Shown: positions 44,101 to 52,333, counted from the first letter of the stretch. The stretch: DNA of 64,000 nucleotides from an uncultured Microbacterium sp. (GCF_937927635.1 NZ_CALBRW010000037.1:36901-100900); one strand, 5' to 3'. Made by a program: numbers and translations. The notes: a model not told the origin generated them from the letters alone.

Positions 44101-44635
44101 CGGCACGCTGTTCCACGCCTGGGTCGAGCATCGCTCCGGGCTCGTGGGAGCGGGTCCCGCCGCCGAGGGCGCGTTGTGGGAGCTCGACGAGGATGCTCCG
44201 GACGACGCACCCATGCAGGGAGCGAGCGCCGCCGACGAGCAGGCGCTGGCGAAGCTCCGCGAGGTGTTCGAGCGCAGCGAGTGGGCGGACCTGCAACCCA
44301 TCGCCGTGGAGACCGAGATCGACTTCGCGTTCGCAGACGGCCACATCGTCATCTGCAAGCTCGACGCCGTGTACCGCCGCGAGGATCATGGCGGGCGCAT
44401 CGAGATCGTGGACTGGAAGACCGGTCGCGCGCCGCGCACCCCGCAGGAGCGCGAGGAGCGGATGCTGCAGCTTGCGTTGTACCGGGTGGCTTATCACCGT
44501 CGGTTCGGCGTGCCGCTGGATCAGATCGACGTGGCGCTGTTCTACGTCGCCGACGACCTGATCATCCGCGGCGAGAGGGTCTACTCCGAGTCGGAGCTGG
44601 TCCAGCGCTGGAGCGCCGCGCGCGCTGCCCGCTGA
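41180..44635 (+). CDS. adnB: Helicase-nuclease subunit AdnB
   Basis: 1151 residues. Full UvrD/RecB-type motor: Q motif PTEAQQRVIQAP, Walker A VVAGAGSGKTETM, Ia TFTRKAAGEL, Walker B LLDEYQDTSVIQ, motif III GDPHQSIYGWRGA, IV SWRNDRRIL, V LLTIHGSKGLEWDAI and VI AYVAVTRARRDLL. The C-terminal nuclease shows GTLFHAWVEHRSG and EIVDWKTGRAPRTPQEREERMLQLALYRVAYH. It is the leading motor of AdnAB in double-strand-break resection. The 3' end runs 55 bases into the convergent phosphotransferase gene; both stops are real in frame. Confidence 0.95.
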   Translation: MNPVSVDWPEPSTVPAETIALALGLPVPTEAQQRVIQAPPGPALVVAGAGSGKTETMAGRVVWLVANRHVRPDEVLGLTFTRKAAGELAERIGTRLDAIDQFARRGLLPYLPELVATDALGRVHAAAPGAQRDTVRTQVLNELAETYGTGWDPRTPRSAEDLLIRPRVSTYNAFADGIVREHAARIGRDPEAAMLSQSASWLIARAVVLRADLPGLEEIDRSLGGIIDAVQRLAAEALDHRVDLDEMERIATGQAAAFEPYRARTDVDTAALNLLSMPVLVSLVRDYIAEKERRGVLDFADQVGGAFDIVETAPDVRAELREQHRVVLLDEYQDTSVIQTRFLAALFRDSAVMAVGDPHQSIYGWRGASADNLYAFSRAFAETTPSTTYSLMTSWRNDRRILDVANRILAPLQREGLDVPALEPRPGAGEGRVEVRFPFTVDDEAEQVAEWFLQRRAEHTDADRAHTGAILFRSKRHMQTFAGALARRGIPHRILGLGGLLSTPEVVDVVSMLRVIHDPTAGSALIRMLVGPRFGIGIADMAALYDLATTLAGRDADLSPLSDEVRERLRSSRGADEATSIVDAVDFLRSAPDDYRLIAAITPEGRRRLREAGDILERLRRSATLPIPELIRMIELELRLDIELAVNETRGPARVAATQLRAFADEVRAFLSADDRGSIAGLLAWLDKAESTDELMPRPEPPEPGVVQLLTIHGSKGLEWDAISVVRLVEEELPSRVSDTAGWFGFGVVPFALRGDRDALPTFRWDPQAEMDAAGDDPAKRHKAALDALAAGVTKAFPHGGALKRFKNEYRDYQQQEERRLAYVAVTRARRDLLLSGAHWAGQTKPRSASPYLDDAIDVLGLDPIGAVDPDENPYDGPGLVASWPLDPLGGRREKVTAAAQQVRRAMDAEDPPAPTLRLQRLLVERAERLQGSGGEAPTRVPASRFKDWVTDYRGTLRDLGRPMPERPYTQTRIGTLFHAWVEHRSGLVGAGPAAEGALWELDEDAPDDAPMQGASAADEQALAKLREVFERSEWADLQPIAVETEIDFAFADGHIVICKLDAVYRREDHGGRIEIVDWKTGRAPRTPQEREERMLQLALYRVAYHRRFGVPLDQIDVALFYVADDLIIRGERVYSESELVQRWSAARAAR

Positions 44636-45993
44636 GCCTCTTCGGCGGAGTCGATGTCGCTGGGCTGCTCGGCGACCGGAGCAGACTCCGTGTCAGAGCC
44701 GTGTGTCGAGCCGCGTACGAGGCCGACCTCGGCGAGGTCCTGCGTGGGGGCGTCCCAGGCGGCGGGCTCACCGGCATCCGAGCGCGCACCGGCATCCGAG
44801 AGCGCGGCTGTGTCCGCCTGCGCGGCGGTGGTTCCGGATGCTGTGCGCGCATCGCCCTCGGCGGCGTCGGCTGCATCTGCGGCGTCAGACTGATCCGAGG
44901 CATCCGCATCGGCGGCCGCGGCCTCCTCCTCCAGCCACAGGTCCTCGGGACGGTAGGCGTCCGTCTGCATGGACGTGTCCACGGCGACGCTGGTGGTGTC
45001 CGGGGTGCGATCCAGCACATCCAGTGCGGAGTCCACGCCGCCGGTGTACGAGGCGATCACCCGCAGGTCGTCGCTGCGCAGGCCGTCGGACAGCGACTCC
45101 AGCAGCGCGGCGGCGTCGTCGACGACATCCGGAAGGCGCATGTCGGTGCCGTGCACCAGCCAGCGGGCGTACTCGAGCTCGGCGTGCAGCCGCGCCCGCA
45201 CCTGCAGGGCGTCGTCGGCTGCGCGCGACGACGCGGCGGCGTAGGCCCTGTGCACGTCGGCGGCGGCATCCGGCGCCCCCGACAGCCAGCCGAGATCCTC
45301 GGCGGGGTCGCCGACGGTCAGCCCGTTCCAGCCGATCATCCCGGTCACCTGCGGGCCGTCCTTCGGGTCGTCCTCGAACAGGAACGAGAGCGCCTGCACG
45401 CCGGCCAGCGTCACCGTCGTCTCGAAGCGCCACAGGTCGTCGTCCTCGACGGCGTTGCGCCAGCGCGTGGTGAGCCGCACGGGCACGCGGCCCGTGGCCG
45501 CCGCCCGGTCGATGAGCTGCCGCACCTCGTCGCGCACACCTGCGGCGTCGCGGACGGTGAGCCCGGCGGCCCGCACGACGGAGGTCGGCAGTCCGTGCAC
45601 GGCAGCGATGGCCCCGCCCATGGACACGGCGGCGCCGCGTCCGGAGGGCACATCGGCCGCCTCGATCTGGAACCCGGGCATCAGGTCGGTGACCAGGCCG
45701 CGGTCGTCGCCGACCCGCACCTCGCCCAGGTAGGCGGGCACCTGGAACGGCAGCATCTCACGGGCTCCGGCGGTCAGCGCGCGCAGCGCCAGCGACTCCT
45801 CGGCGAGCTCATGCGCGGCATCCTCCTCACCCGCCGAGACGCGGATGACGATCTCGCGCCCGTCGGCCAGCGTCGCGACGGCCGAGTCGAACCTGCCGTC
45901 GCCGCCCGAGGTGAGGGGACGGGCGCCGACGACCTCCGCCCCGGGCAGTGCGGCCGTGACCGCCGCCACTAGAGTGAAAGGTGAGCGTGCCAT
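44581..45993 (-). CDS. Phosphotransferase with long acidic tail
   Basis: 470 residues. The first ~300 form an APH/maltokinase-like kinase fold: ATLADGREIVIRVSAG, RALTAGAREMLPFQVPAYLGE, AIAAVHGLP, a modified catalytic region GPQVTGMIGWNGLTVGDPAEDLGWL (the D-x-D metal site is seen as GDPAEDLGW) and YARWLVHGTD. The canonical HxDxxxxN loop is not evident, so activity is uncertain. From about residue 370 the chain is low-complexity Ala/Asp/Glu/Ser. The ATG at 45993 follows a TACCCT box by 7 nt. The same gene type lies between adnAB and nudC in several Actinobacteria (from memory). Confidence 0.82.
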   Translation of the reverse strand: MARSPFTLVAAVTAALPGAEVVGARPLTSGGDGRFDSAVATLADGREIVIRVSAGEEDAAHELAEESLALRALTAGAREMLPFQVPAYLGEVRVGDDRGLVTDLMPGFQIEAADVPSGRGAAVSMGGAIAAVHGLPTSVVRAAGLTVRDAAGVRDEVRQLIDRAAATGRVPVRLTTRWRNAVEDDDLWRFETTVTLAGVQALSFLFEDDPKDGPQVTGMIGWNGLTVGDPAEDLGWLSGAPDAAADVHRAYAAASSRAADDALQVRARLHAELEYARWLVHGTDMRLPDVVDDAAALLESLSDGLRSDDLRVIASYTGGVDSALDVLDRTPDTTSVAVDTSMQTDAYRPEDLWLEEEAAAADADASDQSDAADAADAAEGDARTASGTTAAQADTAALSDAGARSDAGEPAAWDAPTQDLAEVGLVRGSTHGSDTESAPVAEQPSDIDSAEEAQRAARAALQRWTSSDSE

Positions 45994-46000
45994 GCTCTCC

Positions 46001-46006
46001 AGGGTA
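46001..46006 (-). promoter_or_regulatory. -10 box for leaderless phosphotransferase gene
   Basis: TACCCT on the minus strand, 7 nt before the ATG at 45993. Confidence 0.45.
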
Positions 46007-46093
46007 GGTGCGCACCCCAGCCGGTGCGCCCACGCCACGCCCTTGCCCCGGTTTACGGCAGGCGGGTGAATGGCACGAGAGCAGGAGGAGCAC

Positions 46094-46990
46094 ATGACCG
46101 CGCAGCGGCAGATCCTCGATCGGGCAGCCGAGCTGCGCACGCAGGACGGTGTGCTCGCCCGACTTCACGCCGATGCCCGCACGCGCGTGGTGGTCGTGCG
46201 CGAGGGGCGTCTGCGCCTGTCGGGCGAGACCGTGCTGCGCGTGCCCGCCGCCGAGGTCGGGGATGCCGAGTGGGCACTGCTGGGCCGTGACGCCGACGGC
46301 ACGATCCTGCTGCTGGCCGCGGTCCCCGCCGAACACGACAGCATCGACAGCGCCCCGGAGGAGACCTGGCTGGGGCTGCGGGATGCCGGGCTGCTGAGCC
46401 CCCGCGAGGCCGACCTGTTCGTGACCGCCATCGCCCTGGCATCGTGGCTCGCCGACGCGGGCTTCTGTCCGCGATGCGGCACCGCGCTCCAGCTGCGCAG
46501 CGCCGGCTGGTCGCGGCACTGCGCGACCTGCGATGAGGAGCACTTCCCCCGCACCGATCCCGCCATCATCGTCGCCGTGGAGAGCCCCGACGGGCAGCGG
46601 CTGCTGCTGGGCGCCAACGCCAACTGGCGCGGCCGCATGCACTCCTGCTTCGCCGGCTTCGTGGAGGCGGGTGAGTCGCTGGAGGCCACCGTGCACCGCG
46701 AGCTGTTCGAGGAGGCCGGCGTGCGCGTGCGCGACATCCGGTACATCGCCTCGCAGGCCTGGCCGTACCCGCGCTCGCTCATGCTGGGCTTCCGCGCCGT
46801 CGCCGTCGACGAGCAGGCCACGCCCGACGGCGAGGAGATCGTCGACGCGCGCTGGCTGACCCGCGACGAGATCCGCAGCTCCCTGGCCGGCGACGGGCCG
46901 GTGGGCCTGCCGGGGCGGGCATCCATCGCACGCCGGCTGATCGTCGACTGGTGCGAGGATGAGCCCGGTGCGCGGGGCGAGCCGGCGTGA
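46094..46990 (+). CDS. nudC: NAD(+) diphosphatase NudC
   Basis: 298 residues. A zinc ribbon with Cys125, Cys128, Cys143 and Cys146 (FCPRCG...HCATC) precedes the Nudix box starting at Gly188 (GFVEAGE, then REL.EEAGV, residues 188-210). The NudC-specific SQPWPFPxS motif appears as SQAWPYPRS at 220-228, with Ala for Pro and Tyr for Phe. It hydrolyses NAD(H) and removes NAD caps from RNA. The ATG at 46094 is chosen for its AGGAGG; an ATG at 46070 is also in frame. The stop overlaps the UvrD-type helicase gene (GTGA). Confidence 0.95.
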   Translation: MTAQRQILDRAAELRTQDGVLARLHADARTRVVVVREGRLRLSGETVLRVPAAEVGDAEWALLGRDADGTILLLAAVPAEHDSIDSAPEETWLGLRDAGLLSPREADLFVTAIALASWLADAGFCPRCGTALQLRSAGWSRHCATCDEEHFPRTDPAIIVAVESPDGQRLLLGANANWRGRMHSCFAGFVEAGESLEATVHRELFEEAGVRVRDIRYIASQAWPYPRSLMLGFRAVAVDEQATPDGEEIVDARWLTRDEIRSSLAGDGPVGLPGRASIARRLIVDWCEDEPGARGEPA

Positions 46991-48705
46991 GCGCCCTCGA
47001 CGCCCTCGACGAGCGGCAGCGCGAGGCCGCGTCCGTGCTGCGCGGCCCCGTCGCCGTGCTGGCCGGTGCCGGTACGGGCAAGACCCGCGTCATCACGCAC
47101 CGCATCGCGCACGGCGTGGACACCGGCGCCTACTCGCCGTCACGGGTGATGGCGGTCACCTTCACTGCGAAGGCCGCCGGCGAGCTCCGCGGACGGCTGC
47201 GCGCCCTCGGCGTCGGCGGTGTCGCGGCGCGCACCTTCCACGCCGCGGCGCTCGCGCAGCTGAACTTCTTCTGGCCCACGCTCACCGGCGATACCGCCCC
47301 TGCCATCGTCGACAACAAGGTGCGACTGCTGGGGCAGGCGGCGGATGCCATGCGCCTGCGCCCCAGCACCGCCACGCTGCGCGACATCGCCTCCGAGATC
47401 GAATGGCGCAAGGTGTCGATGCTGTCCATCGAGCAGTACGCCGAGCAGAACCGACCCATCAGCGGCATCCGCCCCGAGCAGCTGCTGGAGCTGCAGGCCG
47501 CCTACGAGGCGCTGAAGGACGAGCGGCGGCAGCTGGACTTCGAGGACGTGCTGCTGGCATGCGCCGGGATGCTGGAGACCGAGAGCCGCGTGGCCGCCGC
47601 CGTGCACGAGCAGTACCGGCACTTCACCGTCGACGAGTTCCAGGACGTGTCGCCGCTGCAGAACCGGCTGCTGGAGCTGTGGCTCGGAGACCGCCGCGAC
47701 ATCTGCGTGGTGGGCGACGCCAGCCAGACCATCTACTCCTTCGCCGGCGCGCAGCAGCGGTATCTGCTGGAGTTCGGCCAGCGGCATCCGGATGCCACCA
47801 TCGTGCGGCTGGAGACCAACTACCGCTCGCACGCGCCCATCCTCACCGCCGCCAACGCGCTGATGAAGGGGCGTCCGGGCGCGCTGGCTCTCGTGCCCGC
47901 GCACGACGGGCCGGCCGAGGCGCCGATGCTCACCGGCTACGACACCGAGCGCGAGGAGGCCGACGGCATCGCCGCCGCCATCGCGGCGCGCATCGCCGGC
48001 GGGGTCTCGCCGGCGGAGATCGCCGTGCTGTACCGCGCCCACGCGCAGTCGGCCGTGCTGCAGCAGGCGCTCGCCGCGCGCGGCATCGCGACCACGGTGC
48101 TCGGCGGCACGCGCTTCTTCGACATGCCCGAGGTGCGCCAGGCCGTGCTGGGCCTGCGGGCGGCGGCGGTCGCCCCCACGTCGCTCGGGTTCCTGCCCAC
48201 CGTGCGCGACGTGCTGCGGGGGCTGGGACTCACCGAGGAGCCGCCCGAGGCCGGCGGCGCGCAGCGCAACGGCTGGGAGGCGCGTCGCGCCATCCTGCGA
48301 CTGGCCGAGGAGGCGCCCGAGGGCACCACGCTGCGCGTCTTCGCCGATGGGCTCATGGCCCGCGCGAAGGATCAGCACGAGCCGGCGCTGCGGACGGTGA
48401 CCCTCTCCACCCTGCACGCGGCGAAGGGCCTGGAGTGGCCGCACGTGCTGCTGGCGGGCTGGGCCGAGGGGGCTCTGCCGATCTCGTACGCCTCGACGTT
48501 CGAGCAGGTCGACGAGGAGCGCCGGCTGGCGTATGTGGGCATCACGCGCGCAGCGCGCACTCTGGCGATCTCGTGGTCGTCGGGCGCGGGCCGAGGGGAT
48601 CGGGCGCCGTCGCGCTTCCTGGCTGAGATCGGCACGACATCCCGAGGCACGGGCATCCTTCGTGATGGCGCAGCGAGCGCCACACGTGCCGCCCGTCGGG
48701 ACTGA
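46987..48705 (+). CDS. UvrD2-like DNA helicase lacking the HRDC end
   Basis: 572 residues, SF1A helicase: Walker A VLAGAGTGKTRV, TFTAKAAGEL, Walker B FTVDEFQDVSPLQ, GDASQTIYSFAGA, ETNYRSHAPIL, motif V TLHAAKGLEWPHVLLAG and motif VI AYVGITRAARTLAIS. Its place after nudC and its similarity point to UvrD2 (Rv3198c), but mycobacterial UvrD2 is about 700 residues with a tetracysteine and HRDC domain at the end; here the chain stops shortly after motif VI. The last 164 bases overlap the convergent ThiF-like gene. Confidence 0.92.
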   Translation: MSALDALDERQREAASVLRGPVAVLAGAGTGKTRVITHRIAHGVDTGAYSPSRVMAVTFTAKAAGELRGRLRALGVGGVAARTFHAAALAQLNFFWPTLTGDTAPAIVDNKVRLLGQAADAMRLRPSTATLRDIASEIEWRKVSMLSIEQYAEQNRPISGIRPEQLLELQAAYEALKDERRQLDFEDVLLACAGMLETESRVAAAVHEQYRHFTVDEFQDVSPLQNRLLELWLGDRRDICVVGDASQTIYSFAGAQQRYLLEFGQRHPDATIVRLETNYRSHAPILTAANALMKGRPGALALVPAHDGPAEAPMLTGYDTEREEADGIAAAIAARIAGGVSPAEIAVLYRAHAQSAVLQQALAARGIATTVLGGTRFFDMPEVRQAVLGLRAAAVAPTSLGFLPTVRDVLRGLGLTEEPPEAGGAQRNGWEARRAILRLAEEAPEGTTLRVFADGLMARAKDQHEPALRTVTLSTLHAAKGLEWPHVLLAGWAEGALPISYASTFEQVDEERRLAYVGITRAARTLAISWSSGAGRGDRAPSRFLAEIGTTSRGTGILRDGAASATRAARRD

Positions 48706-49408
48706 CCCGCACCAGCACCCCGGTGCCGTCGACCGGCGCGCGCAGCACCCGGGTGACCAGGCTCGCCGCGTTTGCGACGCGCGCGGTGCTGACCTGCACC
48801 GCGCGCCCGACCAGCTGCGCGTGCAGCATCGGCCAGGCCTCGTCGCGCCGGCGCTCGTGCTCGTCGCGGCACGACAGGCACGGCGTGCGGCCGGGGACCA
48901 CCAGCGGGCCGACTGTCACGGCGTCGTGCTCGAACGCCACGGGCAGGTGCGCCCGGTCCTCGCGCAGGTACGGGGCGAACTGCAGCGCGGCGGCCGCGCC
49001 CTCCACGACGACGACAGCGACGGCATCGGCATCCGCCCGACCGGTGATGCGGATCCCCTCATCGGCCAGCGACTGCCGCATCCGCTCGGCCATGCGCCCG
49101 TCGGCGACGTTGACATCTTCGACGAACACCGCGGGTGCGCCTTTGACGTCGGTGACCAGCACGGGGCGCAGGCTGCTGAGCAGACGCTTGGCGGCAGCTC
49201 GCGGCGCGCCGACGCCGTGCGCCACCACGTCGAAGGTCGACAGGCGGATGCCCGAGCGCAGCCGCGTGAGCAGCGGCTCGATCCACGGCTCGTCGACGTC
49301 GAGGGTCACGACGCCCTCCAGCCCGAACTGCACCGTGCTCGCATCGCGCCACAGGATCGGGTAGCGCGCATCCAGGCGCGTCAGCGCGGGCTTCGGTCGG
49401 CGACTCAT
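48542..49408 (-). CDS. ThiF/cyclodehydratase-like protein
   Basis: 288 residues. The N-terminus (LDARYPILWRDASTVQFGLEGVVTLDVDEPWIEPLLTRLRSG) and the middle VGPLVVPGRTPCLSCRDEHERRRDEAWPML, with CxxC, are typical of the actinobacterial 'cyclodehydratase' family related to YcaO partner/ThiF-like E1 domains; a P-loop or adenylation motif is not seen, so it may be a binding scaffold. The end HEGCPCLG supplies another cysteine pair. The C-terminal 55 codons lie antisense to the helicase gene. Function unknown; Rv3196-region homologues are uncharacterised. Confidence 0.8.
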   Translation of the reverse strand: MSRRPKPALTRLDARYPILWRDASTVQFGLEGVVTLDVDEPWIEPLLTRLRSGIRLSTFDVVAHGVGAPRAAAKRLLSSLRPVLVTDVKGAPAVFVEDVNVADGRMAERMRQSLADEGIRITGRADADAVAVVVVEGAAAALQFAPYLREDRAHLPVAFEHDAVTVGPLVVPGRTPCLSCRDEHERRRDEAWPMLHAQLVGRAVQVSTARVANAASLVTRVLRAPVDGTGVLVRVSPDGRHVWRSLRHHEGCPCLGMSCRSQPGSATAPDPLGPRPTTTRSPECALRA

Positions 49409-49522
49409 GCCCTCGATTGTGTCGATCGCGCGGCAGCCGCGGGGCGCGTCCGAGCGATCTGTGGACAGATCCGCTCATTCCGCCACCTGTGCAGGAGGAA
49501 CGAGTGCCGTGCGCATCCTCTC

Positions 49523-49604
49523 GCCGAAACCCCTCGAGGTCGCCGAAACCCCTCAGGAATCGTGTCGCTCACGAGGGGTTTCGGCGCTCAGGAGGGGTCT
49601 CGGC
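49523..49604. repeat. 82-nt palindromic 2+2 array, copy B
   Basis: GCCGAAACCCCTC at 49523-49535 and 49542-49554 (19 apart), inverted GAGGGGTTTCGGC at 49573-49585 and GAGGGGTCTCGGC at 49592-49604 (19 apart), 18-nt central gap. Same geometry as copies A and C. It begins 13 nt past the stop of the DUF2342 gene (minus strand). Confidence 0.92.
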
Positions 49605-49616
49605 GCAGGAAGCGGG

Positions 49617-51068
49617 TCAGACGGGGCGGTCGCCTTCGGGGCGGTCGCCCTCGGGGCGGTCGCCGTCGGGGCGGTCGCCCTCGGGGCGGTCGCCGTCGCT
49701 GCTGCCGTCCTGGTCGCCGGCGTCGCTGCCGTCGTCGCCCGGGGCGCCGCCGAAGTCGTCGCCGTCCAGCAGGCGCGCCAGCGCCTCGTCGAATTCGTCC
49801 GCCGCCGGCGCCTCGCCGCGGGCGGATGCCTGCAGGCGCTCGATGAGCGCGGACGGGTCGTCGATGTCCGGCGCCAGCGGCATCAGATCGGGGTAGTCCC
49901 ACAGCGAATCACGGGCGGCCACACCCACGGCATCCGTCACGGCCTTCCACATCGCCGACGCCTCGCGCAGTCGGCGCGGGCGCAGCTTGAGCCCGACCAG
50001 CGCACCCAGCGCATCCTCCGCGGGGCCGCCGACCGCGCGGCGGCGACGGGCAGCCTCGGCCAGCCGCGCGCCGTCGGGCAGACGCGCGATGGCCTGGCTG
50101 GTCACCACGTCCACCCAGCCGTCGATGGTCGCGATGAGGTTCTCCAGGCGCGTGAGCGCCTCGCGCTGGGCATCCGTCTGCGTGGGCAGCAGCGCGCCGC
50201 CCTCGATGGCCGCGCGCAGCTCCTCCGGGTCGGACGGGTCCAGCCGCGAGGCCAGGTCTTCGAGCGCGTCGATGTCGACGGTCACCCCGCGGGCGAAGTC
50301 GGTGATCTGCGAGAGCACGTGCAGGTGCAGCCACTTGGCGTGCCGGTACAGCCGGGCGTAGGCCAGCTCGCGCACCGCGAGGTACAGCCCGACCTGATCG
50401 TCGGGCACCTCCAGGCCGGCGCCGAAGGCGGCGATGTTCTGCGGGATCACCGCGGCGGTGCCGGCCGGCAGCACCGGGATGCCGACATCCCCGCCCGTGA
50501 CGACCTCGAGCGAGAGCCTGCCCAGCACCTGGCCGAACTGCGCGGCGAACAGCGAACCGCCCAGACCCCGCATCAACTGCCCGGCGCCCTGCACCATGCC
50601 CGCCATCTCCTCGGGCACCTGCGTCTGCAGGGCATCCATCAGCGCGTCGGCGATCGAGGTGGAAACCGGCGAGGCGATCTCCTTCCACACCGGCAGGGTC
50701 TTCTCGACCCACTCGCCGCGGGTCATCGCCTGCGGAGCCGTGGAGAGCTCAGAGATCGTGGTGGCTTCGCTGAGCCACAGGTTCGCCAGTCCGAAGGCAT
50801 CCGCCAGCGACGTCTGGGCGCCTGAGGTGATGCCCTGTCCGTCCTGGTTGGCGATGTGCAGCGCCGATCGTTCTGCGCTCTGCCACGGGTCGCCGGCGAA
50901 CATGCCTTGCATCTGCGACATCATGCCCTGCAGCTGGGCGGGATCGAAGGGCTGACCCTGCATGTTCGAGAACGCGTCGCGCAGCGCCTCGGGGTCGATC
51001 TGACCACCCGAGAGCATGCGTCGCAGCATCTCCTCGAAGTCGGAAGGATCGCGGTCGTCGTCTGCCAT
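49617..51068 (-). CDS. DUF2342-type zinc-dependent metalloprotease-like protein
   Basis: 483 residues. An acidic N-terminus (MADDDRDPSDFEEMLRRML) and the helical DUF2342 core are seen, with the conserved YRHAKWLHLHVLSQITDFARG around residue 245 (histidines as metal-ligand candidates) and IATIDGWVDVVTSQA further on. The family is called zinc-dependent metalloprotease, or coenzyme F420-associated, but activity is not established; Rv3195 is the mycobacterial counterpart. The C-terminus is unusual: five tandem copies of a GDRP-containing pentapeptide encoded by 15-bp repeats (49619-49695). ATG 51068 has GAGAGGG upstream. It is divergent from the YlbL-type protease. Confidence 0.88.
   Translation of the reverse strand: MADDDRDPSDFEEMLRRMLSGGQIDPEALRDAFSNMQGQPFDPAQLQGMMSQMQGMFAGDPWQSAERSALHIANQDGQGITSGAQTSLADAFGLANLWLSEATTISELSTAPQAMTRGEWVEKTLPVWKEIASPVSTSIADALMDALQTQVPEEMAGMVQGAGQLMRGLGGSLFAAQFGQVLGRLSLEVVTGGDVGIPVLPAGTAAVIPQNIAAFGAGLEVPDDQVGLYLAVRELAYARLYRHAKWLHLHVLSQITDFARGVTVDIDALEDLASRLDPSDPEELRAAIEGGALLPTQTDAQREALTRLENLIATIDGWVDVVTSQAIARLPDGARLAEAARRRRAVGGPAEDALGALVGLKLRPRRLREASAMWKAVTDAVGVAARDSLWDYPDLMPLAPDIDDPSALIERLQASARGEAPAADEFDEALARLLDGDDFGGAPGDDGSDAGDQDGSSDGDRPEGDRPDGDRPEGDRPEGDRPV
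49619..49695 (-). repeat. 15-bp in-frame tandem repeats encoding (E/D)GDRP
   Basis: Five near-identical 15-bp units (type GGGGCGGTCGCCCTC on the + strand) give a C-terminal (E/D)GDRP pentapeptide ladder in the DUF2342 protein. Copy number probably varies between strains. Confidence 0.85.
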
Positions 51069-51184
51069 GATCGCCCTCTCAGCATGCCCGTAGCGTGTGC
51101 GATCTACGCTAGTCACACGATCCTGTGCCCCGACCTGGGAGCGGGAGGATATCTGTACGCCGCTCGCGAACGCCCGGAGGTCTC

Positions 51185-52279
51185 GTGTCATCACGCCGCA
51201 GCACTGGCACGGTCGTCGGCGTGACGGCGCTGAGCATCTCGCTCGTGGCGCTGGTGGGCCTCACCTTCATCCCCACGCAGTACGTGATCCAGCAGCCAGG
51301 CCCGGTGTTCGACACCCTCGGCACGGCCAAGAACGCCGACGGCGCCGAGGTGCCGCTCATCGAGGTGTCCGGCGCGAAGACCTATCCCACCGGCGGTGCG
51401 CTGGATCTGCTCACCGTGCAGGTCATCGGCAACCGCGAGCGCACGCCCAACTGGTTCGAGCTGGCGCTGGCGTGGTTCGACTCGTCGCGCGCGGTCGTGC
51501 CCCTCGACAGCGTCTTCCCGCAGGGCGTCACCACCAAGGAGCGCGACGAGCAGAACAGCGCCCTCATGGTGGACTCCCAGCACGAGGCCACCGCCGCCGC
51601 GCTCACCGAGCTCGGCTACGACGTGGACGCGCAGGTCGAGGTCGCCGGTGTCATCGATGGATCGCCCGCGAAGGGCCAGTTGGAGAAGGGCGACCGGATC
51701 CTCGCCATCGACGGCGTCGACGTCAGCTCGGCGACCGCGCTGCGCGACGAGATCCAGAAGGCGAAGGGCGCCGAGGTCGAGCTGACCGTCCAGCGCGGCG
51801 ACGAGACGAAGACCGTCGCGGTCACGCCGCAGAAGACGAAGGACACCACAGGCGAGACGGTGTGGCTGGTCGGCATCTCGCTCACCACCGACTACACGTT
51901 CCCGATCGACGTGAAGCTGCAGCTGGACAACGTCGGCGGCCCCAGCGCCGGGATGATGTTCGCGCTGGGGATCATCGACACGCTCACACCGGGCGAATTG
52001 AATGGAGGAGCCAAGGTCGCGGGAACGGGAACCATCGACGCCGCAGGCGACGTGGGGCCGATCGGCGGCATCCGTCAGAAGCTCTACGGCGCGAAGGATG
52101 CCGGAGCGACGGTCTTCCTCGCTCCGGCGAGCAACTGCGACGAGGTCGTCGGCCACATCCCCGACGGACTGAGCGTGTTCAAGACCGCCACGCTGCAGGA
52201 CTCGCTGGACATCCTGAAGGTCGTCGCCGACCACGGCGACACGTCGAAGCTGCCGGTGTGCACGACATCAGCGAAGTGA
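51185..52279 (+). CDS. YlbL-type PDZ/Lon-domain serine protease
   Basis: 364 residues. An N-terminal membrane helix (residues 9-29) anchors the protein outside the cytoplasm. A PDZ domain follows (VAGVIDGSPAKGQLEKGDRILAIDGVDV, 153-180) and a Lon-type proteolytic domain with the Ser254-Lys299 dyad (GGPSAGMMFALGIID; IGGIRQKLYGAKDAG). The family (YlbL in Bacillus, Rv3194c in M. tuberculosis) cleaves envelope proteins; a cell-division regulator is one Bacillus target. The GTG at 51185 has GGAGG five bases before it. The divergent DUF2342 gene and the following UPF0182 gene keep the mycobacterial order. Confidence 0.94.
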   Translation: MSSRRSTGTVVGVTALSISLVALVGLTFIPTQYVIQQPGPVFDTLGTAKNADGAEVPLIEVSGAKTYPTGGALDLLTVQVIGNRERTPNWFELALAWFDSSRAVVPLDSVFPQGVTTKERDEQNSALMVDSQHEATAAALTELGYDVDAQVEVAGVIDGSPAKGQLEKGDRILAIDGVDVSSATALRDEIQKAKGAEVELTVQRGDETKTVAVTPQKTKDTTGETVWLVGISLTTDYTFPIDVKLQLDNVGGPSAGMMFALGIIDTLTPGELNGGAKVAGTGTIDAAGDVGPIGGIRQKLYGAKDAGATVFLAPASNCDEVVGHIPDGLSVFKTATLQDSLDILKVVADHGDTSKLPVCTTSAK

Positions 52280-52327
52280 CCGGTCAGCCCTGAGCGGAAC
52301 CTGCCCGCCCGTCATAGGCCTCCTGCT

Positions 52328-52333
52328 TAGGAT
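52328..52333 (+). promoter_or_regulatory. -10 box for leaderless UPF0182 gene
   Basis: TAGGAT, 6 nt before the GTG at 52340. Confidence 0.5.

Noticed and set aside
37961..44497. Two minus-strand open frames near 1000 codons opposite adnA and adnB
   Set aside because: Mirror frames created by GC-rich third positions; low-complexity Ser/Arg/Ala or Gly/Asp/Val/His composition and no motif.
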